A DNA stretch of 64,000 nucleotides from Lasiosphaeria ovina. Taxonomy: Eukaryota > Ascomycota > Sordariomycetes > Sordariales > Lasiosphaeriaceae. Positions 43,591 through 55,022 of the stretch are shown here, piece by piece. The stretch covers positions 558,001-622,000 of the forward strand of contig JAULSN010000011.1 of the NCBI GenBank assembly GCA_033439765.1, given 5' to 3'. The number at the start of each line of letters is the position of its first letter. The first letter of the stretch is position 1. A program made the translations under genes and the position numbers. The notes below the pieces were generated by a model. It worked only from the letters and a program-made list of their open reading frames with translations, did not search any database and was not told the DNA's origin.

Positions 43591-46260
43591 GGTCAAGTCT
43601 GCGCAACGAGAAATCGAGTCGAAATATTTCCTGATTCCTGAAGACCCACTGCTTCCTTTTTGGTTGGCAAAGAGAACGCCGGGCCTCGGGGCCAGAAGAC
43701 CAGTTCGAGTTGCCATTGTTGCCCAGAGTCGCCTGGAGGTCTTGTCGCAGGGTTCTAATAGCGGCGAGGCCCAGCAATGGCTCAACTCATATTTGCATGA
43801 CCCACTCGGTGCTCTCTTACCCCTTGGCAGCAACGGGCATCGCAGTTCGAAGCGGTTGGCTGTTAATTGGTGTAACACCACCAAGTCAAAACCTCGCTGG
43901 GCGGTCTCGGACTTTCATGAAATCGCGGCCCGTCACTTGCGAGCCTGGCTGTTCTCATTATGGACCAAGCTAAAAGCTCTTCGTCGGAATGTCCATTGAT
44001 ACGAGTTTCACTGAGCGGGGTGCAGGTAGCAGCTGGCGCGTGGGTGCCACCGCGGTGATGCCGTGGTGGATTGGGTCTGAACGTGTTGGCGCGGCCTCCT
44101 CACAACATTGGCTTGGCTGGCCAGCAACTATAACCGACCGCCAAGTGACGATAACGCGTCTCCATTTTCTCAACTGAACAGCCGTTCAAAGCCCATTGAC
44201 TACAGAATTCGATCGCTGATACGGCCGTGAAACGAAAAAGATTCTGAATACTTTCCACAACCATACCGACCAAGAATAGACTGGTTCTGAGCCGTGTGCC
44301 ACGCCAAAGGTGACGGACTATATGTGAAGATAAAGAGCTTAGGATGCCCTCGTGACTGGCCAAGCCACACGCATTCATGCCAGGTGTCGCCAAGGGACAT
44401 CACACAGTCATGCGCCAGGCGATCGCCAGCCTTTATCGAACCCGGGACCACTGCGCAATCTTTGGGAATCTTTCTCGCTGGACCTGCTGCGTGCGCCTTG
44501 TTCTTTTCGTTGTCGAAAGATTCCTAAGCTATGTGTCCCCCCACTGAGTTAACAGACAGGCTAATAAGCTGGCTGCTCTCAGACAAGCATCTTCATTGTC
44601 ACAGGCTCGCACTCGCTGTCAGGATTGGCAGTTGCCAAAACCCACCTGAAGGCGAAACCCAAGATGCTTGTTCAAAATTAATCAGCACCGGGCGTTGACT
44701 GAGACGCTCTTGAATGAGGCGTTCAACCAATTTGGGGGGTGCGGCAAAGCGAACTTTATTTCTCACGATTGTGCACTCATACCGAGGTGAAGAAGAGGCA
44801 GGCGCTCTTGGCACTTGGCACTTGGCGCTCGGTGTTGGGAGCTTGGCACTTGGGCAGTTGGCACCAGGCCAATCCACATGGCGAGGGAAACCTCTCAAAC
44901 AATGGCTTGCCCAGCCCGAGCCTGGCGACCTAGGAAGGTCGCTATTCTATTGCTTACTGAGGTCGATATCGGGCTCTTGGGTCTTTTTCGGTTGTTCAAC
45001 TCTGGGGAAGTGGAACTTGGAGAAGCTAAAGATTGTTGAAGGAGTCGGTGCTCGGTCTTGTGGAACATGCGGGCCCGTGCATCGTCCCCACTCTGGTTGC
45101 GGTCCAGACTGGTCTTCTCCGCCAAGTGGGCCGGTCGGGTTTTGCAAGGGTCGCGGATGCTGGGGCTCTAGGCTGCCAGGTGTGGTCTCTGCCTCTGCGG
45201 GATCGGGATCTGGTGGCACGGCATTCCGTCGTAGCCTCACAACACCTGAACCTCCATTTCCCCCACGCGCCTGCCCTTTGAGGATCGAGAATCCTCAAAT
45301 CCCGAGCGAGCCGGCCGCGGCGGTCCCGGAAGGAGCTTTAATTAGCGGCCTGCCAGCTCATGGGATCGATCCATTTGAGGCTTAATTTTTGACCGTTGGT
45401 GGCGGGGGGTGGCACTCTGATCCAACTGCACCGTCTGCACTTGGCCTGCCTCAATCCCGATGACACGGAGCGCAACAAGGAATGGTGCGGGCTCGGTTCA
45501 GTCGGCTGCTTCCCTCGCCTCTTGCGCTGTGCTGTCGACCGCGGCGCCGGCGAAGCGTTGAAACGACACAACCGCACGGGGTCGGCGGAGACAGAAACAT
45601 CCACGGGGCAGGAGAGAGGACCATCGCCTGGTTTGCTCATAAATAGCTCCAGTTTCAAGATGCGTGACGGGGGGCGCCTTCTGCAAAAGGCGCGTTAGCA
45701 CATGATATTTCAGGACAGATTATCCGAACCCGTGCCTGCGCACCCAGTCCGCTTGCGTTTGCTACCTAGGGTATGTTACAGGACAGGGGTAGCACTCGAC
45801 CACTGCCGTAGGTGCGCATGCTGTCTCCTGCGGAAGAAAACATGATGCCGGCACAGGATCGCCGAGGCTGGCAAGTCGGCCCCGAGTTGGCATGCCGATG
45901 TGCTTTTTTTCTCTCTCCTACACTACACTAGATCCTTTGTTCTGGAACTGTCGCCGAGTGGCTTCGGCGCCTCCCCTGCCAAGCGCCCCCATCCTCCAGC
46001 CGTCGCGGAGATCTTGGCGATTGTCCCGACCTGGCAGTCGAACCGAGCCTTGGCAATGTTTCCTGGGGGGTTCCTGGCAACTGCGCGCCGTGTTCACTGA
46101 GGATGAGATGAATGTGTCAAAGATAAGCTTATATCCACGGTGCAGGGTTTGTTTTGTTTTCACAGTCGATACTGACTTCATCTCACTCGTCATTATCGAC
46201 ACTTCGGTTGTCATTCAATCACTTTCAAGTTCTCAATCGCCAACACGTTTGGAGCGGGAT
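43591..46260. other. intergenic stretch
   Basis: No gene is supported. At 44807-44847 there are four CTTGGC hexamers (GCCAAG on the minus strand) inside a degenerate CTTGGCAC repeat. Open frames on both strands lack domains. Confidence 0.35.
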
Positions 46261-46261
46261 T

Positions 46262-46689
46262 GCCAAGGTGCTTGGCTCTTGCTTGCGCCCGCATCTGCAA
46301 GTTCCACGTTCCTGCGCCTGTCACTCCCGCATTTTGAAGTGACGCGTCTGACAGCCAAGAAGGCCAAGTGACGGCCAAGTGAAGGCCAAGTGAAGGCCAA
46401 GTCGGTTTGGGGTGGCGCTGCATGCTTGGCTGTCACAAGTCTCTGGCCCCGCTACAGTGCCCGCTCCCAACTCGACCCCCTTTCTTGGCGGTATCGGCTG
46501 GCGAGCGGATCATCCGAACCACTGAAGTTGCTCTGCAGCCCATTTCCTTGCTGCTTGGCCAAACGCTTGTGAAGCTCTGATTTCTCTTGGACACAGGGTA
46601 AAATAGTCGACGCGACCCTAACCCTGGCCACGATGAAGCCCGTTGGGGCCAGTCTGCGAGAGAGGCTTGAGCATTGCACATTGGCCAAG
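46262..46689. promoter_or_regulatory. GCCAAG array, possible PacC sites
   Basis: Eleven GCCAAG hexamers on either strand begin at 46262, 46271, 46354, 46363, 46374, 46385, 46396, 46425, 46484, 46554 and 46684. Those at 46363, 46374, 46385 and 46396 are exactly 11 bp apart within a GGCCAAGTGAA repeat. GCCARG is the known binding site of PacC/Rim101, the fungal ambient-pH regulator. The array lies 0.36-0.78 kb upstream of the secreted carbonic anhydrase start codon. The sites are seen directly; PacC binding is inferred. A neutral minisatellite is the alternative. Confidence 0.5.
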
Positions 46690-47045
46690 CCCAGAGCGGC
46701 AGGCATCTCAAACCCGGGTGCAACCTAGCTTGGAATTCGAGGCCGCTCAAGAAAGCACCACTGCCCGATACAAAGATGACTGAGGCCCTCACGGCCGTCT
46801 CGTTCTCTTCCTTTCCTTCCCGTTCTCGTATAACATCTTCCAGTTCGTGTTTCCTTCGTTTCTTTCCACGGTCTGGGACCGCTCGCAGTCCGGTTTCTTT
46901 CTTGTTTTGTTTGCTGGTCATTCACCCGCTTGCTCTCCTTCCGTCTGTCTGCTGTCTTTCGCATCTCCATCTCTGATTGGGTACCTCTCATCCCTCCATC
47001 CCACCCTTTCTTGTACATATTGCCTTGCCCTCATATTCCGCAAAC

Positions 47046-48278
47046 ATGGGCTACATACTTCAAGCTCTTCTCCTCGCAGCGTCTGCGACGCAAGTCCTCG
47101 GATCATGCTCATACGGCACTTTTCTCCAACCTCGGGCTGAAGATGGCGCCGTGCCTATCAGCACCTTCGGGTATCTCGGGGCCAAGGTATGCAGCGCCGG
47201 CTCTCAACTTGAAGCGTGATACAAAGACGTCTGCTGACCGGGAGACATTCTCATAGGGGCCCCTCAACTGGGCTGCACTTGAAGTGCCCGTCAACTCGGC
47301 CTGCGCCACCGGCACCCGCCAGTCACCCATCAACATGGTAGCCGGCGTCTTCAACCTCGTTGCCGCCACGGACCTCGTCATCGAGGTGCCAAACTTCCCC
47401 GAAGGCACCGAGTTCGAGAACCTCGGCTCCACAATCGAGGTCATCGCCAAGGGTGGCAAGCTCGCCTTCGCCGGCAAGGAGTTCGAGCTCGAGCAGTTCC
47501 ACTTCCATCTCCCGAGCGAGCATCTCGACAATGGCACGAGCCAAGCCAGTACGTTTACTTCTTGACCTCTCACCGTGGGATATCACTGGGGTTACTATGC
47601 TAACACATGTACAGTGGAAATGCATATGGTCTGGCAGTCAGCCACCAAGGAAATTGCCGTTATTGGAGTCTACATCGAGATCGCCAAGGAGGGAGCCGCA
47701 GCCGCAGCACCAGCAGCCGTCGCCGCAGCAGCAGCGCCAGCCCCGGAAGCAGTTGCGGGGACACAGGGGGCGGAAGTAGTACCACCGGGAGTAGTAGTGG
47801 CGGTAGGAGAAGGACCAGCTCGCCGCCGTAGGTTCCAACAACGCAGGCAAGCAGCCCCAGCCGGGGGCCCCACCACCCTCCTCGAGACCATCTTCAGCGT
47901 CGTCGATCAGATCAAAGTTCCCGGCACAAAGACCAAGACGCCGCCATTAGTCCTAACTGAGGTGGTCGACATCCTGAAGTCTGGGGCTTTCCAAGGGTGA
48001 GTGCAGCGTTCCCCTCTTCGGTACACCCATTTTCCCCTTCTCAAACCACATGCTTACAACTCAACAGGTACTCGGGCTCGCTCACCACGCCGCCCTGCAG
48101 CGAGGGCGTCAACTGGAACGTGGCCACGGCCAAGCTGTCGATCCTGCCTGCCACCTTTGAGCGCGTCCGCAACATCATCGGCTTCAACTCGAGGATCCCG
48201 CAGAACACCCCCGGCTTGCCGAACATCGTGCAGGTGGGCGGCGCCGCTGCAATGGCTGCGATCGTCGCGACGAAGTAA
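47046..48278 (+). CDS. secreted alpha-carbonic anhydrase
   Basis: Exons 47046-47186, 47257-47548, 47615-47996 and 48068-48278 give 341 residues. A signal peptide (MGYILQALLLAASATQVLG) precedes the domain. Family landmarks are PLNWAAL, RQSPINM, FHFHLPSEH with zinc ligands His 129 and His 131, the third ligand His 148 in MEMHMVW, and LTTPPCSEGVNW, which carries the active-site Thr pair. The enzyme interconverts carbon dioxide and bicarbonate outside the cell or in the wall. Between the third ligand and the C-terminal core lies an insert of about 50 residues, first Ala-rich and then Arg/Gln-rich (about 170-220), that is unusual for the fold and reads through without a stop. The 3' end has a short hydrophobic tail. 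A GCCAAG array upstream hints at pH control. Confidence 0.95.
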
Positions 48279-51122
48279 AGGATGGGACAGAGGCAATATA
48301 TAAATACAAAGAAACAAGAAATATTTACATGGGACATGGGGTTATACCTTGGAGATAGAAATAATAGACGCCAGCGGCAAGCTGCATAGGCAGTTACAAG
48401 ACACGGATGTTGACATTCACTTGCCATCTTAAGGCTGCACTGTGCCTTGCACTTCAATGTCTTGATCGTCAGCATCGTCCTGGACATGTAAAAGAAACAA
48501 GCAAAATCTAAAAAAAAATATATATAACAGCGCATGTCATTCGAGTTTGTCCTCTCATTTATCAGTTGACATAAAAGATGTTGGAGGTTTTGAAGGGGCG
48601 CGCGCGCACGTGGGCGACAGAGCCGAGGTTCCCGGGGGGTAAAGCGGGACGTAAACACGAACCCCTGACGGAAATCCAAAAGCAATTGCGCACACGGCAA
48701 TTCAATTGTATCTAAGTGCAACTCTCAAAATTTCAAGCTCCATTCCAGCACAGCCAAATCCAGCCTATCTCAGCTGCCGCCCTGCATTTTGTGGTGTCTT
48801 CTTTTGCTGCACGCGCCAATCACGTCGCAACCACATGCAGCGATGAATTGCGCGTTGCCGATGAAGTACGCAGCGCGACTGAGCATCGCGCAACGTTCAC
48901 GCCAGCAATTAATTATTCCGGACCTTACCGGGCTGATCCGGCCAATGGGCCAAACGGACCCCGGACCGGCCAATTGAACCCTCTTAAGGGGGTGGAGTGG
49001 GCCCCACCGGTCGCCGTTCAGCCCCAACAGACTACTGTTCCACAGTCGGAACCCGGGACGCCAAGTTTAAATAAGGAACCGGCCGGGGGCAGGCCGGGCC
49101 CGCTTGTGTGACTAGTGCCAGACTCATCTTTTTTCTAGGTCCCAACGTGGGGTGTGGAGAGCGGTGGCCCGCCCGGCCTTCGCTGTTGGTCGCCGGGCCG
49201 GCTGTCTGGCCGTGCTACTCTGGTGCGGCGTTCGAGACCCAGATTCGGCGGCCACAAGTCCGAGCAGGGCCTTGATGGTTAAGACCACGTGAAGTGGGCA
49301 GGGCAGAGGCTCCGGAAGGGGTGTGGGTTGGTAAGGGAGTTCTGTCGCATTGCAAGGCTGGAGATATCAAAAGGGGCAGTGGTCTGGCGCTCAACCCTAG
49401 GGCACCAATCTCTGCTTTCACCGTATCTTCCTTCACGGAGCTAAGCAGCGAAGGGTTTGCCAGTACCGTGGGACTTGGCGGCAGTCCGCTGGGAATGGCT
49501 TGGTCTTCCTTGTGACGCCCTTCCAATTAATCAGTGCTCAACTCGCACGCCGTATTCGCCATCTGCATAGTCATCGCATAATCCCAATCCCACTGGCAGC
49601 AGACTGCTGTCGGAAGAAGCCGCATTGAGGCGTAAGTGGCGCATCTGCTAAGCCACACAACTGCTGACCTTCCTCCTTTGGTTCCACCCACACTACCATG
49701 CACGTCTTTCCCGGTGGGGGTTTGGAACCTCATAGAACTCCCTCATTGCGAGAGCCCGGTTTTGCTTTGTGTCACGAAGCTTTGGCAAGACCCTGGTCAA
49801 GTCTAGCTGAAAGGTGCAGGTAGGCGGTGAGAGCCAGGTTAAAGATAGGTGTTAGTGGTCAGCACAGCTAGCCAAGGCCTCATCACAGCTCGTGGCACAT
49901 GGCGATAGTGTACGGTCCAACCTCTGAAGGTTTGTTGGCGTGGTACCTAAGAAGTAAAAGTAAATAATAAATGAACCGGCCAGGAAAGGTCTCTAATAGG
50001 TATTTTTAGAGAAAGGATGGGCCTCTAGAATTCCAAAATAGGCATTTATTAAGTAGCTATTACCTCCCTCAGCGACAAGCCTTTATGGCGAGTCGTAAGA
50101 TACTAAGGCTATTCGGTTCTTGGAAAGTACCACGATAACAAACATTCAGGGATTGCATTGTACCACTTTCTGGAATATCGCTTGAAGCCATGGATGATTG
50201 TCGATGGCGCCGTGGGAGTCGAGTCGCCGGCTAGACTTCCACACCGGCGCCAGTGAGCACCGTCAATATTGCATGTACAATAAAAAACATCAATTTGAAG
50301 CCCTCTACCGTTGCATCGACGAACCGATCAACTGTTGAATTGCCAATCATGCGTGATGTGTGTCAACGCCATTAACTCCGCCAGCTCTCGGCAATTCACC
50401 AAACTCGGCCGATGCTCCGTTGACTCGGGGGGCCAAGAACCTGCGGGGTAATCCTCAGCTGGCCACTTTGACGAGCTATTGGAAAGCTTGCACCAAAGTA
50501 GGCCCAAAATCGGTTTAATACAATAGTCTAATTATGTATAAAGTATTAAGGTAAGTCCTGGGGACCTCCTAGCTGGGGACCCCATTTTACCCTGAAAAAG
50601 AGGGGTTGTCATGGCCTAGACCCAAAAGGTTGGCCCGCATGCGCCTGCAGGTCAGACTGCCGGCGATTTCCGGGCTTGGCCTGGACCTCAAAAATCCAAC
50701 ACGAGCCGTCTGCCTGCTCTGGCTGGTCAATGCAGTTTACACGGGTAAAGGAATATTGCAACCCTGGAGCCACAACGAGCATCTTTGCAACCCGCCACAT
50801 TCTGAATTCCGATTCTGGTGGTGTAGAACAAACTTCGGATGGGCTCTTTCAGCTTGCCACATTTCCTATCTCTTGCGCAGCGAGGGTTGGATATCCGAGG
50901 TTGTTACTCCGGGCTCTGGAACAACAGATAGCATCGACGCGGATTCATAACTATAAAGACATGGCAGGCGGATGCCCCTCGGACTGCCATTTCTTCGCAA
51001 ACCAAACCACACGGGCACACCTGAGCATTCACACCTGAGCATCAACACCGGAGCATTCACACAACTTCCCCTTCATCAACTAATTACCTTGACTCTCTCA
51101 CTCATCCACCACCGCCGTCGCC
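48279..51122. other. intergenic stretch before aegerolysin
   Basis: No gene is supported in 2.8 kb. Downstream of the carbonic anhydrase an AT-rich run at 48510-48528 may belong to its 3' end. The first copy of the 180-bp repeat lies at 49990-50165. The last 150 bases are probably the aegerolysin promoter, containing the near-repeat ACACCTGAGCAT near 51018-51040. Confidence 0.4.
49990..50165. repeat. diverged 180-bp repeat, copy 1
   Basis: Related to copies at 51915-52095 and 53018-53190. Shared blocks are a GGCCTCTAGRATTCCAAAATAGG-like block, a TAGCTWYTAC-like block, GTAASRTAYTAAGGC and a CTTGGAAARTMMC block followed by GATAACAAACATT-like sequence. This copy is the most diverged. No coding capacity or terminal inverted repeats are evident, so its class is unknown. 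Confidence 0.75.
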
Positions 51123-51620
51123 ATGGCTTACTCTCAGTGGATCTACATGATCATCAACAACCTGTCCAAGTCTGGCGATCTGAAGTTCAAGAATCTCAGC
51201 ACCAAATGGTAAGTGGTAGCTAAGCCATGAATCATCTCCATGCGCAGCAACAAATGACCCGTCACTAACGCGCCGCCCCCTTTTCTCCACTGCCGCAGGG
51301 GCAAGCTCTACCAGTGGGACAACAAGGACCAAGAGCTTTCCTCGGCCGATGTTACCAAGCAGGTTGCGGGGCCATTGGGCAAGATCGAAATAGCTTCGTG
51401 CGGCCGCTCTGGCGCGAGCAGCGGCACCGAGGGCAACTACGACATCTACAACGGCGACACCAGGGTCTGCCACATCTACTGGGACTGCCCCTGGGGCAAG
51501 AAGGCCAACACCTTCACCGTCTCCAACGTCAATGACAACTTCGTGGTGCAGGCCACCGGCCAGAACCCCAGCTCGGGCGCCTCGGGAACTGTCACCATCA
51601 AGGTTGTCAGCCTGGCTTGA
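51123..51620 (+). CDS. aegerolysin-family protein
   Basis: Two exons, 51123-51208 and 51299-51620, encode 135 residues, the usual aegerolysin length. There is no signal peptide, as is normal for the family. Recognisable family segments are the N-terminal AYSQWIYM, the SCGRSGASSGTEG motif and HIYWDCPWG. Aegerolysins are acidic beta-sandwich proteins that bind membrane lipids such as sphingomyelin/cholesterol or ceramide phosphoethanolamine; some become pore-forming only with a MACPF partner. No MACPF gene lies in this window. A decayed partial copy lies 1.2 kb downstream, and the gene is bracketed by copies of a 180-bp repeat. The reading frame is intact. Whether this protein is haemolytic, insecticidal or neither cannot be read from sequence. 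Confidence 0.93.
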
Positions 51621-51914
51621 ACGCGAGGAGCTTGGGATGGTCGTTGCACCATCGGTTGGTTGACTTGTGATATCGGCGTTTGAGCAGGGCAATATTGTGT
51701 TTTTCCTTTGTGATACGGATGCTCAGTTGGTTGACTTGGTCAAGAGCCGAAGACTGTTTCTGTGATTGAGGTTACTCATTTAACTAGCTACCTGCTTACC
51801 TTAGGCACCTACCTACCTTACCCACAATCTAATCCCTGAATGTTTGTGAGCGTGGTACTTGGGCAGAATATATGTTATAGCCTATCAAATGCGCCGGCTA
51901 GAAAACCCCTTCAA

Positions 51915-52095
51915 TACTAAAAGTACCTAGGTGTTTTTGGGGAAGAGACAGGCCTCTAGGATTCCAAAATAGGGATCACAATAGCTTCTACACCCATCAG
52001 CGGAAAACCTATAGGCCGAGCCGTAACGTATTAAGGCCTTTCGAATCTTGGAAAATCACCCGCTGATAAACATTAAGGAATTGGATTTTAACCCA
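51915..52095. repeat. diverged 180-bp repeat, copy 2
   Basis: Begins near AAGTACCTAGGTGTTTTTGG and runs through CACCCATCAGCGGAAAACCT, CGTAACGTATTAAGGCC and CTTGGAAAATCACCCGCTG to AGGAATTGGATT. It is closest to copy 3 and shares nearly every block with it. It starts about 295 bp after the aegerolysin stop codon. Confidence 0.85.
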
Positions 52096-52135
52096 GGCCA
52101 CACACCTTGGCAGTGTAAATTGTGTCACAAATGGT

Positions 52136-52757
52136 CTATTGCTCAGCCTCGGGGTTCCCCTTCCCTTTCCCTTTTGTGCCTATGTCTTGCTGGGGAAAGA
52201 TCGCTTCTTGTTTGGCGGTGACGACTGGGTCCCAGTAGCAATCTTGGTCATCCAAGTCGTAGGAGTCGTACGTAACATCTGCAGCCCCACAGATGGCAGC
52301 GATACGCAATAAGCTCCATTGCATTTCCAATGGGTCCCAGCTTGGTAAGTCCTTACGATCATCCGCCCGGAGAGTAAACGTCTGTCCCGTCTGGGCAGGG
52401 ACACCCCTAGGCCGATGTGCCAAACACTCGCCCTAACCCTGGTTTGTTAATCCAGCTTGGAGTAAGATATCTTGATCAGCCCGAATCAGAACCTTTGGTT
52501 TCAGAATAGCTCTTTTGAGCCAGTGCGACTTACACATTCAAGGTTAATACGGGCATTTGCCGCGGTATAGTAAAAAGTCAATCAATTGAACGGCACTGCT
52601 CCGATAGCGTCATACCGGACCTTACCACCGCCATGTAAGATCGAAGTTTTCGCCCAGGGCACAGGATGAGGGGTTAAAAATTGAAAATGTGGGACGGGGT
52701 TTGGAGCCAAAAGCTTTTACACTCGCGTACGCAAAAACTGTCGGGTCGCTGAAACCT
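52136..52757 (-). pseudogene. decayed copy of the HNH-like gene
   Basis: Homologous to the C-terminal half of the protein encoded at 31799-33062. Matching pieces are GFSDP (52741-52756 region) against GYSDP, HWLKRAILKPKVLIRADQD and LLQAGL against HWLRRAVLRPRALV and LLTQAGL, then LAHRPRGVPAQTGQTFTLRA, WSLLRIAAICG and YDLDDQDCYWDPV against the corresponding C-terminal segments. The pieces lie in different frames with stops between them, and the MNRQLRLW region is not recognisable. It is therefore a pseudogene; only the last 95 codons remain open. Confidence 0.82.
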
Positions 52758-52861
52758 TCAAGTACATTTATCTTATCCCAGCGAGCCATAGGGCCAATAG
52801 GATCCCTCGAAATGACTGTGTCAGGAAAATGTCGAGCAAACGTTGACTTGTGATGCTGATT

Positions 52862-53000
52862 CTACTGGGACTGCCCGAGACCAACACCTTCACCGTATCG
52901 GAAGTCAATAATAACTACGTGGTGCAGGTCACCGGCCAGGACCTGGTCTCGGGCGCCGTTAGGACTGTCGTTATCGAGGTTGTCAAGCTAGGTTGGATAC
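52862..53000 (+). pseudogene. partial decayed aegerolysin copy
   Basis: This stretch matches the last third of the intact aegerolysin gene (roughly 51477-51615) at nucleotide level, from the TACTGGGACTGCCC block to the end. A short internal deletion shifts the frame, and the first exon and most of the second are absent. It is a non-functional remnant. It sits directly before the third copy of the 180-bp repeat, as the intact gene sits before the second, so it marks a duplicated block. Confidence 0.85.
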
Positions 53001-53017
53001 GGGAGTCTGGGACAGTT

Positions 53018-53190
53018 TAATACTCACCTAGGTGTTTTTGAGGAAGAGATGTGCCCTGGGATTCCAGAATAGGCATTCCAATAGCTTATACACCCATCGG
53101 CGGAAAACTTATAGGGCGAGCTGTAACGTATTGAGGCCTTTTGAATCTTGGAAAATCACTCGCTGACAAACACTGAGGAATTGGATTGTA
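53018..53190. repeat. diverged 180-bp repeat, copy 3
   Basis: Begins at ACTCACCTAGGTGTTTTTGA and shares CACCCATCGGCGGAAAACTT, CGTAACGTATTGAGGCC, CTTGGAAAATCACTCGCTG and AGGAATTGGATT with copy 2. It lies about 20 bp after the decayed aegerolysin copy. Confidence 0.85.
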
Positions 53191-55022
53191 GGCAAGGCAG
53201 GCATAATTATATATCACCCGTATACCGCGGCTTCTCGTTTTCCGACCAACGGTACTCTGGGCCACGTTCTGTTATCCAAGAAGTCTGTCCTCAGAGAAAC
53301 TCAGAGAGACTTGGGTCTGTGTTTATATAAGATTAGGCTGCATGGCCATGCTTCAACCACCAGTTGACAGTAAAAGAAGAGCAATAGGTCCGACCCAGAC
53401 TGTTCCGAAACCAAGTGCAGATCAGATTAATGAGTGCTACCTTATCAAGGCAGTTGAGATGAAGTGCAATTAATTATGAGATCACTTAATTATTCGACCG
53501 ATATCTTTCCACACCCCAGAGTTACGAGCATGTCCATACTAATTGTGTCAGCGGAATTCCAAGAAAGCGTTGACTTGTGATGCTGATTGACTAGCTATCC
53601 GCCGCCCGGTGAGACTGTTGACTCGGGCACCTTGCGGCGTCGTGATCCAGCCAGCCCCACCAGCCCAAGTGAGAACTGTCAGCAAGGAGCGGCGGAGTTG
53701 TGGATATTCGGCTGGTGAGATTCCGGCTTTGTCAGGCCGGGCACGGGATTTGGCGTTGGTTCCGTCTCCGTTTGCATTAGGGAGGCGTAAAACCCGATGC
53801 ATATCGCCGCTGCAACTGAAATGTGAATGCTTTCGGGGGGTGAAATTTGCGGTGCGGTCTGCACTGCAATTTTTAGCTCAGCGGAGGGCATTGCACTTGC
53901 TCAAAAAACAATGAATGGGGCGTAGACCTATCCTGCCAAGACTGAAATAAGAGACCTGGAATTGACCACTCAAACTCAACTTGCTCAGTTGGGCGAGATT
54001 ACGTGCTGCACTGCAATTTTTAGCTCAGCGGAGGGCATTGCACTTGCTCAAAACATCCATTTGGACAGTGGGGCGCGGAGCTGATGCACAAAATCCAACA
54101 GCTGGGACCAAGCTTGACAGCTGCTGACGTCACCTGGATTTTCTCGGTGGCTTCCATCCGCAATCGCATGGCTGCTCGGAACTGTCGGGTGTTTTTCTCC
54201 CAAGCCTCAATTTGGCCGGCCACAACACACGTCCAAGGGCGGATCACTTGTGACAACAGGTTGTCGGCGGGCAAATTGGTCTGCACTTTGTTGATTTGCC
54301 CCACGCGACACAAACCGAATCAGCGCACAGAGCAGGCGCCGCACTCACTGATGGGCTGGCCGCGGAAATCAGGCGTGGGCCAATTGGAGGCGGGAGCGGG
54401 GTGCTGATCTCGCTGGGGCAATTCCGGCGACGAATCAGCCACGGGCCAGGGCACCTCAGCTGGGAAGCGTCCGGGAGGGCAAGGGTAGGCTCCAGTGGAA
54501 ACCGCGACCGGCTCACTGGCCGCCGTTGGCACTTGCCTCAGTCGGCACCAAATCGAAGAGGCTTCCACGTGTTTTTATTTTTGTTTCTGCGCTAGCCACC
54601 AACATATGTTTATTCCGGATCTCCCCAATGCGTGCTGCGTGCACCTGTTTGCGATCATTTTCTTCCCCTTTCTGCCGCCCGCGGCGCAGAGCCGATCACT
54701 GGGAGACAAGTTGAAGGTTGGTGTTGCAGGTGAAGCTGGAACCTGCCCTGGAAACCCGGAAAGCTCGGTCTTTTTGGCGGCACAAGCGACCTGTTTGTTG
54801 CAGCTTCCAGGCACTGCAGTCACTGTTCCAGCGGCGAAGACGACCGCGCCTCCCTGGCTTGGCCACAGACACGCCACCCACAGAAGAGTAACGACACCAC
54901 CCAAGGGGCCTTTCGATGACGACCAACAGCACCGGAACGCGGAAATCCCCGTCCCCATGGCTTTGCTTCTCTCGCTAGCCCCGAACTCGACTTCTTGGAC
55001 GAGGTAAACCCCCGTATCGCCC
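53191..55022. other. intergenic stretch with 48-bp direct repeat
   Basis: No gene is supported in 1.8 kb. The second copy of a 21-bp element and a perfect 48-bp direct repeat are listed separately. The last 300 bases should be the promoter and leader of the C2H2-type gene. Confidence 0.4.
53859..54053. repeat. perfect 48-bp direct repeat, offset 147 bp
   Basis: Positions 53859-53906 and 54006-54053 are identical over 48 bases, including TTTTTAGCTCAGCGGAGGG. The sequence between them is not repeated. Perfect identity indicates a recent duplication or conversion event. Confidence 0.95.

Larger units (their letters stand above)
52841..53588. repeat. 21-bp direct repeat flanking copy 3
   Basis: The 21-mer CGTTGACTTGTGATGCTGAT-T occurs at 52841-52861, directly before the aegerolysin remnant, and at 53568-53588. 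Both copies are preceded by a GTGTCAG element. This suggests a further short piece of the duplicated block after copy 3. Confidence 0.8.

Noticed and set aside
54495..55007. 170-codon plus-strand frame before the C2H2-type gene
   Set aside because: It ends just before the C2H2-type start and has no motif; more likely promoter and 5' UTR sequence.
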